64,000 bases of DNA from Exercitatus varius (lineage in GTDB: Bacteria > Pseudomonadota > Gammaproteobacteria > Enterobacterales > Pasteurellaceae), in contig NZ_JARQTO010000012.1 of the NCBI RefSeq assembly GCF_029577735.1, positions 1 to 64,000 of the forward strand. The letters are read 5' to 3'. A model generated the notes under the pieces. It was not told the origin of the DNA and made no database searches. It was given only the letters and a program-made list of their open reading frames with translations. Shown here one piece after another: positions 58,891 to 64,000 of this stretch (positions within the stretch are counted from its first letter, which is position 1; each line of letters starts with the position of its first letter). The translations under genes were made by a program, and so were the position numbers.

Positions 58891-60333
58891 ATGTCAGGCG
58901 ACATCAAAATCGTCACCACAAGTGCGGGAGAAACCATAGAAATTTCGCCCCATTTGTGGGCGAAAAATCAGGAACAACAAGCCCTGCTCGTGCGTTTTCT
59001 TGCATTACCTTTGCGGGAAGACGACAGCATGCTTTGGCTCGGTTTAGACAGTTTAAGCAATTTATCCGCTTGCGAAACCTTTGCATTTTTAACGGGCAAA
59101 ATCATTGAACCGGTGTTATTGACCAATCAGGAGTTAAAACATTGGCTGCAGGCGTTATCGCCGCAACCCCTGCAAGTGGAAGAAAATCCGGTTTTTTATA
59201 TAGAGGATGTTACCGCCGTTGAACAAAAACCGGATGATACCGTAATTCAACTGCTGGATCAGATTTTTGAAAACGCCCTTCATCAACAGGCTTCGGATAT
59301 CCACTTGGAACCGCGTACGGATTGTTTACAAGTGCGTTTCCGCATTGACGGCGTGCTGCAAAATCAAACGCCGATTTCGTCGGTATTCGCTAATCGCGTG
59401 ATTTCCCGCCTGAAACTGTTGGCTAAACTGGACATCAGTGAAATGCGCCTGCCGCAGGACGGGCGATTCCATTTTAAAACCACCTTTTCCGACGTGCTTG
59501 ATTTGCGGCTTTCCACTCTTCCCACCAATCTGGGCGAAAAAGCCGTACTGCGGGTACAACAAAATAAACCCGTCACTCTGGCGTTTTCCGATTTGGGAAT
59601 GAATGACAATCAACAGCGTATCTTCCGACATGCTCTCAGCCAGCCGCAAGGGCTTATTCTGGTAACCGGTCCCACCGGCAGCGGAAAAAGTATTACGCTT
59701 TACACCGCACTTTCCTCGCTGAATTGCGTCGAAAAACATATTATGACGGCGGAAGATCCTATAGAAATAGAACTGGAAGGAATCATTCAGACCCAAATCA
59801 ACCCGTCCGTCGGCCTGGATTTCAGCCGCCTGCTGCGTACTTTTCTGCGTCAGGATCCCGATATCATCATGCTGGGCGAAATCCGTGACGAAGAAAGCGC
59901 CGCCATGGCGTTGCGCGCCGCCCAAACCGGTCATCTGGTGCTTTCCACTCTGCACACCAATGACGCTCCGTCGGCGATTTCCCGTTTACGCCAACTCGGT
60001 ATCCGGCAACATGAAATCGACGGCAGCCTGTTACTGGTTATCGCACAACGGCTGGTTAGAAAATGCTGTCCGAAATGCGTGGGAAAGCCGTCGAAAAATT
60101 ATCCTGACACAGAAAAGTGCGGGCAAAAATCCGTTAGTTTTTGCGATTGTCATCAAGGTTATAAAGGTCGTGTAGGAATTTATCAGTTATTACAACCCGA
60201 TTTTCGTGACAATCAAGCGCAATATCGGCTGGATTTTCCCGATCTTTATCAGGCGGGACTGGAAAAAATCAAGGCAGGAATCAGCGATATTGCCGAAATC
60301 CAGCGGGTGCTGGGAGTTAAAGATGAAGCTTAA
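58891..60333 (+). CDS. pilB: Type IV pilus assembly ATPase PilB
   Basis: A 480-aa GspE/PilB ATPase that powers pilus extension. Walker A GPTGSGKS, Asp box TAEDPIEIELEG, Walker B DIIMLGEIRDEESA and His box TGHLVLSTLHTND are clear. The C-terminal zinc region has four clustered Cys (CCPKC and CDCHQGYKGRVGIY) typical of GspE. The N-terminal domain is shorter than in E. coli GspE. It overlaps pilC by 11 bp. Confidence 0.95.
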   Translation: MSGDIKIVTTSAGETIEISPHLWAKNQEQQALLVRFLALPLREDDSMLWLGLDSLSNLSACETFAFLTGKIIEPVLLTNQELKHWLQALSPQPLQVEENPVFYIEDVTAVEQKPDDTVIQLLDQIFENALHQQASDIHLEPRTDCLQVRFRIDGVLQNQTPISSVFANRVISRLKLLAKLDISEMRLPQDGRFHFKTTFSDVLDLRLSTLPTNLGEKAVLRVQQNKPVTLAFSDLGMNDNQQRIFRHALSQPQGLILVTGPTGSGKSITLYTALSSLNCVEKHIMTAEDPIEIELEGIIQTQINPSVGLDFSRLLRTFLRQDPDIIMLGEIRDEESAAMALRAAQTGHLVLSTLHTNDAPSAISRLRQLGIRQHEIDGSLLLVIAQRLVRKCCPKCVGKPSKNYPDTEKCGQKSVSFCDCHQGYKGRVGIYQLLQPDFRDNQAQYRLDFPDLYQAGLEKIKAGISDIAEIQRVLGVKDEA

Positions 60334-61534
60334 TATGTATCGCTGGCAAGCGACGAATCGTTTCGGGCAAAAACAACGGGGCGTGCTGGTGGCGGAAGAT
60401 GAAAACCAAGCCAAACGAATTCTGTTCTCACGTCAGTTGCAAAACATCAGATTACAACGGAACTGGCAATTTTCCTACGCGCCGAAAAACGCAGAAATCT
60501 GCGACTTGCTGCAACAACTCGCCACTTTACTGGAAGCCTCGGTTACCCTCAAAAACAGCCTGCAAATTCTGCTGTCCAACTGCACGAACATTCCGTTATA
60601 CCAATGGCTGCAGCACTTATTAAGCGATCTGGAAAGCGGACTGGCGTTTTCCCAGGCGTTAAACCGGCAACCCAAATTTCTCACGCATCAGGAACGTCAG
60701 CTTATCCGGGTAAGCGAAATGACCGGGCAGCTGGCGAAAGTTTGCCGGCAGATTGCGTTGTCCAAACAGCAAAGCCTGGCATTGCAGAGAAAAATCCAGA
60801 AAATTCTGCTTTATCCCATGATGATTCTGACTATTTCACTTATTTTGACCGCACTTCTGTTGATTTTTATTGTGCCGCAATTTGCCGAAATGTACGGCGG
60901 AGAAACAACGCAATTGCCATTATTCACCCGGATTTTGCTGTACCTTTCACAAGGTCTGCAGCAATATTTTATGCCGTTTTTCGTCCTGTTAACGGCAATC
61001 GCTTTTTTTCTTAAACGCCGACTTCAACATTCGTTGCGGTTGAATCGACAGAAAAATAAGCTGATTGCCGCCACGCCGGTATTAGGGCAAATTGTGGCAC
61101 TTTCCCGCTTGATTCGTTTTTGTCGCAGTTTGCATTTAATGTTGCACGCCGGCGTACCGCTCAATCAGGCGTTGCAATCATTTCTGCCGACGGACAAACC
61201 CAACGCCGCGATTCGTCACGATGTCGCGTTGACTCAAGAAGTGCAATACATCCTGCAAGGCATTCAAAGAGGTTTTACGTTTTCCGCCTGCGTAGGAGTT
61301 ACGCTGTTTCCCATGCAGGCCCAACAAATGATTCAAGTAGGCGAACAGGCGGGCAAACTGCCTCTTATGCTGCAACATATCGCGGACAATTATCAGCGGC
61401 AGCTGGATCATAAAATCGATTTGTTATCGCAAATGCTGGAACCGTTGTTAATGCTGATTATCGGCGGCATTATCGGTTTGATTATGTTGGGAATGTATTT
61501 ACCGATTTTTAATATGGGATCGCTTATCCAATGA
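60323..61534 (+). CDS. pilC: Type IV pilus inner-membrane platform protein PilC
   Basis: A 403-aa GspF-family membrane protein with two GspF domains and three transmembrane helices (near residues 165-190, 215-235 and 370-395). The first domain has LLQQLATLLEASVTLKNSLQIL; the second FCRSLHLMLHAGVPLNQALQS. The start MKLNMYRWQATNRFGQ follows GGGAG and overlaps pilB by 11 bp. An ATG 12 bp later is an alternative. Confidence 0.93.
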   Translation: MKLNMYRWQATNRFGQKQRGVLVAEDENQAKRILFSRQLQNIRLQRNWQFSYAPKNAEICDLLQQLATLLEASVTLKNSLQILLSNCTNIPLYQWLQHLLSDLESGLAFSQALNRQPKFLTHQERQLIRVSEMTGQLAKVCRQIALSKQQSLALQRKIQKILLYPMMILTISLILTALLLIFIVPQFAEMYGGETTQLPLFTRILLYLSQGLQQYFMPFFVLLTAIAFFLKRRLQHSLRLNRQKNKLIAATPVLGQIVALSRLIRFCRSLHLMLHAGVPLNQALQSFLPTDKPNAAIRHDVALTQEVQYILQGIQRGFTFSACVGVTLFPMQAQQMIQVGEQAGKLPLMLQHIADNYQRQLDHKIDLLSQMLEPLLMLIIGGIIGLIMLGMYLPIFNMGSLIQ

Positions 61535-62223
61535 TCATCGCATTTTTTCTGGCGGGCGGGTTGTGCGGCATAGCCGTCCGTTATTACTGCCGCCATTTCG
61601 CTTTTTGGGTTATGCATGAAATTCATGCGTCCTACTGCGAAATGTTTTCCCAGGAAATAGCTTGCGACGCTCATCAGGCGGCGCTTAAGCCGTTAAAGTG
61701 CGGTCATTTTTTGTGGTATTTTTTCTTTGGCGGAACGCTATTTACGCTCTGTTTTCTTTGCTTGGGCGAAGCGTCCGTCAGTTTCTATTTTGCTTGCTTA
61801 AGCGCATTACTTTATCTCATCGCTAAAATCGATTGGCACTATCGCTTGATTCCGCCCGATTTATGTCAGTTAGTCGGCGCATTCGGCATTGGCGGTAGCA
61901 TCTTTCATCTGCAACCTCAATCGCTCGAAAATGCGATCCAAAGCCTGTTTATCGGATTTGGCGTATTTTGGGCTGTTTTTCATCTCGCCCGGTTTATCTA
62001 CCGACAAGAAGCTTTCGGACGCGGCGATTATTGGTTAATCGGTGCGCTTTCCGTTTTTTTGCCCTGGCAACAACTGGCGCCGTTTATTTTTATTGCCTGC
62101 GTTTGCGCGTTGATTTTTGTGGTCATCATGCAGGCTCGCGGCAAGAAGATAACCGTGATTCCGTTCGCGCCGTTTCTGATTATCGGCGGCGTGTCGACAT
62201 TTATATGGAATGTGCTAGGATAA
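61531..62223 (+). CDS. pilD: Prepilin peptidase PilD, short form
   Basis: A 230-aa aspartic prepilin peptidase with about six hydrophobic segments. The two catalytic Asp are in AKIDWHYRLIPPDL and in the GxGD motif FGRGDYWLIGALSVFLPWQQ. The N-terminal methyltransferase domain typical of PilD/GspO, with paired CxxC zinc motifs, is not recognisable. The length resembles the short Haemophilus HopD type. The start overlaps the pilC stop by 4 bp. Confidence 0.9.
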   Translation: MIIAFFLAGGLCGIAVRYYCRHFAFWVMHEIHASYCEMFSQEIACDAHQAALKPLKCGHFLWYFFFGGTLFTLCFLCLGEASVSFYFACLSALLYLIAKIDWHYRLIPPDLCQLVGAFGIGGSIFHLQPQSLENAIQSLFIGFGVFWAVFHLARFIYRQEAFGRGDYWLIGALSVFLPWQQLAPFIFIACVCALIFVVIMQARGKKITVIPFAPFLIIGGVSTFIWNVLG

Positions 62224-62253
62224 GCACATGGCTTTACATCACGGGAAAACGCT

Positions 62254-62886
62254 ATGACTTACGTCGTGGGATTAACCGGCGGCATCGGCAGCGGGAAATC
62301 CACCATTGCTAATTTATTCGCCGAACTTAACGTACCGATTATCGACGCGGATGTTGTCGCACGCCAAATAGTAAAAAAAGGTTCGCCTTTGTTAGCCCGA
62401 ATCGTCGATCATTTCGGTCCCGCCGTGTTAACCCCGGAAGGCGAGCTTAACCGTCCTTTTCTGCGTCGCCTGATATTTCAGAACGACGCGGAGAAAAACT
62501 GGCTGAATCAACTGCTACATCCGGCAATCCGCGAAGAAATGAACGCACAACTGAATGCGCAAACCGCACCTTATACCTTGTTTGTGGTGCCGCTGTTAAT
62601 TGAAAATAAGCTCACCGAACTGTGCGATCGCATTCTGGTGATCGACGTTCAACCTGAAACCCAGTTAACCCGCGCCAGCCGACGGGATCACAGCCAACGT
62701 GCGCTGATTCGGAAAATTATGGATTCGCAGGTAAGTCGGGAAACCCGTTTAAGCTTTGCCGACGATGTCATCAATAATGACGGCGAACTGGCCGACCATC
62801 ACCACGAACTGCGTCAAAACGTGTTAAAATTACACCGCACTTATTTGGATTTAGCGGAGAGAAAAAATCATGAACGACACCTTTAG
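62254..62886 (+). CDS. coaE: Dephospho-CoA kinase
   Basis: A 210-aa P-loop kinase, last step of coenzyme A synthesis. Walker A GLTGGIGSGKST (residues 6-17), DADVVARQIV, FGPAVLTPEGELNR, VPLLIENKL and QLTRASRRDH are visible. It follows pilD by 30 bp, as in other gammaproteobacteria where pilD-coaE-yacG are linked. It overlaps yacG by 17 bp. Confidence 0.96.
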   Translation: MTYVVGLTGGIGSGKSTIANLFAELNVPIIDADVVARQIVKKGSPLLARIVDHFGPAVLTPEGELNRPFLRRLIFQNDAEKNWLNQLLHPAIREEMNAQLNAQTAPYTLFVVPLLIENKLTELCDRILVIDVQPETQLTRASRRDHSQRALIRKIMDSQVSRETRLSFADDVINNDGELADHHHELRQNVLKLHRTYLDLAERKNHERHL

Positions 62887-63073
62887 CGTCGCATGCCCGA
62901 TTTGTAAAAAACCGGTAATTTGGTCGCCCCAAAGCCCTTATCGACCGTTTTGCAGCAAACGCTGCCAGCTAATCGATTTGGGCGAATGGGCGGACGAGGA
63001 GAAAGCCATTCCGTGCGAAACGGCGGATTTCGCCGTAAATCCGGAATTTTCCGACGAATGGACCGCACGATAG
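62870..63073 (+). CDS. yacG: DNA gyrase inhibitor YacG (zinc-binding)
   Basis: A 67-aa zinc protein. The metal ligands are in CPICKKPVIW (two Cys) and PFCSKRCQLIDLGEWADEEKAIP (two Cys). YacG of E. coli binds GyrB and inhibits gyrase; the role here is inferred. It overlaps the coaE stop by 17 bp. Confidence 0.94.
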   Translation: MNDTFSVACPICKKPVIWSPQSPYRPFCSKRCQLIDLGEWADEEKAIPCETADFAVNPEFSDEWTAR

Positions 63074-63082
63074 GAATAAATC

Positions 63083-63349
63083 ATGAAAATTCATCACCAA
63101 AACAATGAGCATGACGGCGAGTTTTTTGTGCTCAATGACAACGGCGAAAAAGTTGCCGAACTCACCTATTTTTACGAGGACGAGAAAACCGTTAACGCTC
63201 ATCATACTTATGTGTCCGACAGTCTGCGCGGTCAAGGTGTGGCGGATAAACTTTATCAGGCATTAATCGCGTTTATCACAGAGAATGCGCTGAATTTGCA
63301 TCCCACTTGCAGCTATATAGCGCGCAAATGGGAACGGGATAATCGTTAG
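63083..63349 (+). CDS. Small GNAT acetyltransferase (YjdJ/COG2388 type)
   Basis: An 88-aa minimal acetyltransferase-like protein. Visible blocks are FFVLNDNGEKVAELTYFY, VNAHHTYVSDSLRGQGVADKLYQALIAF with the acetyl-CoA loop RGQGVA, and the C-terminal CSYIARKWERDN. The substrate is unknown. It follows yacG by 9 bp and ends the pilABCD-coaE-yacG run. Confidence 0.85.
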   Translation: MKIHHQNNEHDGEFFVLNDNGEKVAELTYFYEDEKTVNAHHTYVSDSLRGQGVADKLYQALIAFITENALNLHPTCSYIARKWERDNR

Positions 63350-63352
63350 ACA

Positions 63353-63397
63353 AAAAAGTGCGGGCAAAAAACATTGTATTTTTTGCCCGCACTTTTA
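63353..63397. terminator. Bidirectional terminator of inverted uptake-signal-like arms
   Basis: AAAAGTGCGGGCAAAAAA and TTTTTTGCCCGCACTTTT form a long stem. The arms carry AGTGCGGG rather than the standard AGTGCGGT. It lies between the acetyltransferase gene and convergent mnmA. Confidence 0.9.
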
Positions 63398-63399
63398 CC

Positions 63400-64000
63400 T
63401 CATTTAATCGGCATTTCAATCACACCGCCGCCCAGGCATTCTTCTCCTTGATAAAAGACCGCCGATTGCCCCGGCGTCACCGCGATTTGCGGCGCGTCAA
63501 AACGCACTTCCGCCGTATCCTCATCCACCGGCACCACAACGCAAGGAATATCCGTCTGACGATAACGGGTTTTCACCGTGCAACGTAATGTTTCCCGCAG
63601 CGGCTGTTCCGACACCCAGGTCAACTGTTTGGCGATCAGCCCGGATGATTGCAAGGCGGAATTATCATGCCCTTGCGCAACCACTAACACATTGTTTTTC
63701 AAATCTTTTTCCACCACGTACCAGGCATTTTCATCTTTGCCTTTAATGCCGCCAATGCCTAAACCTTTACGTTGTCCCAGCGTGTGATACATCAAACCCT
63801 GGTGACGGCCGATTACCTCGCCTTCGGTGGTTTTAATCTCACCCGGTTGCGCCGGTAAAAAACGGGCCAAAAAATCCTTGAATTTACGTTCGCCGATAAA
63901 ACAAATACCGGTGGAATCTTTTTTCTTCGCCGTAATCAAGCCCAATTCTTCCGCAATAGCGCGCACCACTGGTTTTTCAACCTCGCCCACCGGGAAAAGG
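63400..64000 (-). CDS. mnmA: tRNA-specific 2-thiouridylase MnmA (3' part, cut by the window edge)
   Basis: The C-terminal 200 residues of the enzyme that thiolates U34 of tRNA-Lys, -Glu and -Gln. FPVGEVEKPVVRAIAEELGL, KKDSTGICFIGERKF with the catalytic Cys (the disulphide partner), HTLGQRKGLGIGG, VKTRYRQTDIPC and TPGQSAVFYQGEECLGGGVI are typical. The N-terminal PP-loop half lies beyond 64000. Confidence 0.95.
   Translation of the reverse strand, partial: LFPVGEVEKPVVRAIAEELGLITAKKKDSTGICFIGERKFKDFLARFLPAQPGEIKTTEGEVIGRHQGLMYHTLGQRKGLGIGGIKGKDENAWYVVEKDLKNNVLVVAQGHDNSALQSSGLIAKQLTWVSEQPLRETLRCTVKTRYRQTDIPCVVVPVDEDTAEVRFDAPQIAVTPGQSAVFYQGEECLGGGVIEMPIK

Noticed and set aside
1..64000. CRISPR array
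   Set aside because: The only repeated units are dispersed hairpin elements kilobases apart; there is no regular repeat-spacer pattern.

Overview
The window looks like chromosomal DNA from a Pasteurellaceae bacterium. The Haemophilus-type DNA uptake signal core AAGTGCGGT / ACCGCACTT occurs about fifty times by eye, several gene neighbourhoods match those of H. influenzae and other gammaproteobacteria, and competence-type pilABCD genes are present. Base composition is moderate (higher than H. influenzae), and with pncB-nadE, a stand-alone malic enzyme and long biosynthetic operons the best guess is a rumen-type Basfia/Mannheimia succiniciproducens relative. That species assignment is inference. 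No phage, insertion sequence, CRISPR array or integrase was seen; most of the window is core chromosome.

Layout. 0-0.65 kb: tRNA-Ser(GCU), tRNA-Arg(ACG), tRNA-Arg(ACG) on the minus strand. 0.65-9.5 kb: rep, YceK-like lipoprotein, slyX, fkpA, tpiA, waaA-coaD, a zinc-ribbon protein, bcr-rsuA. 9.5-18.7 kb: malic enzyme, sodA, hemB, tatABC, groESL, pepP, ygfB. 18.7-22.6 kb: zapA, 6S RNA, fau, dxr, frr, pyrH. 22.7-27.8 kb: a phosphoethanolamine transferase and menaquinone genes menH, menB, menC with an AhpD-like gene between them. 27.9-37.0 kb: a long minus-strand run pncB-nadE-aroQ-accB-accC-yhdT-panF-prmA-dusB-fis, whose aroQ-to-fis part follows the enterobacterial order. 37.2-38.1 kb: one AT-rich orphan gene. 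38.2-44.3 kb: his operon hisG-(LysE exporter)-hisD-hisC-hisB with promoter, His-rich leader peptide and attenuator. 44.2-47.1 kb: methyltransferase, TrpR-type regulated aromatic amino acid permease, YczE-type membrane protein. 47.3-50.6 kb: nucleoside uptake and catabolism (nupC, deoB, deoD). 50.8-53.3 kb: djlA, yjdF-like, dusC. 53.4-56.3 kb: artPIQM arginine transporter behind tandem ARG boxes. 56.5-58.3 kb: HAD phosphatase, a Protein E-like lipoprotein, ampD. 58.4-63.4 kb: pilABCD behind a competence CRP-S-like site, then coaE, yacG and a small acetyltransferase. The right edge cuts mnmA.

The most unusual feature is a dispersed repeat of about 95 bp, present eight times. It begins with an uptake signal and continues as three consecutive hairpins (stems CAAAAAGC/GCTTTTTG, CGTTGGC/GCCAACG, GTAATCGC/GCGATTAC). 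Copies sit only between genes, including inside the his and men gene runs, and one copy contains the window's only undetermined bases. A second, looser set of short GGGC...GCCC palindromes is also intergenic. Regulatory sites that can be read directly include a complete his attenuator, a TrpR-like operator, ARG boxes, a CRP-S-like site, an FNR-like site and a heat-shock promoter.
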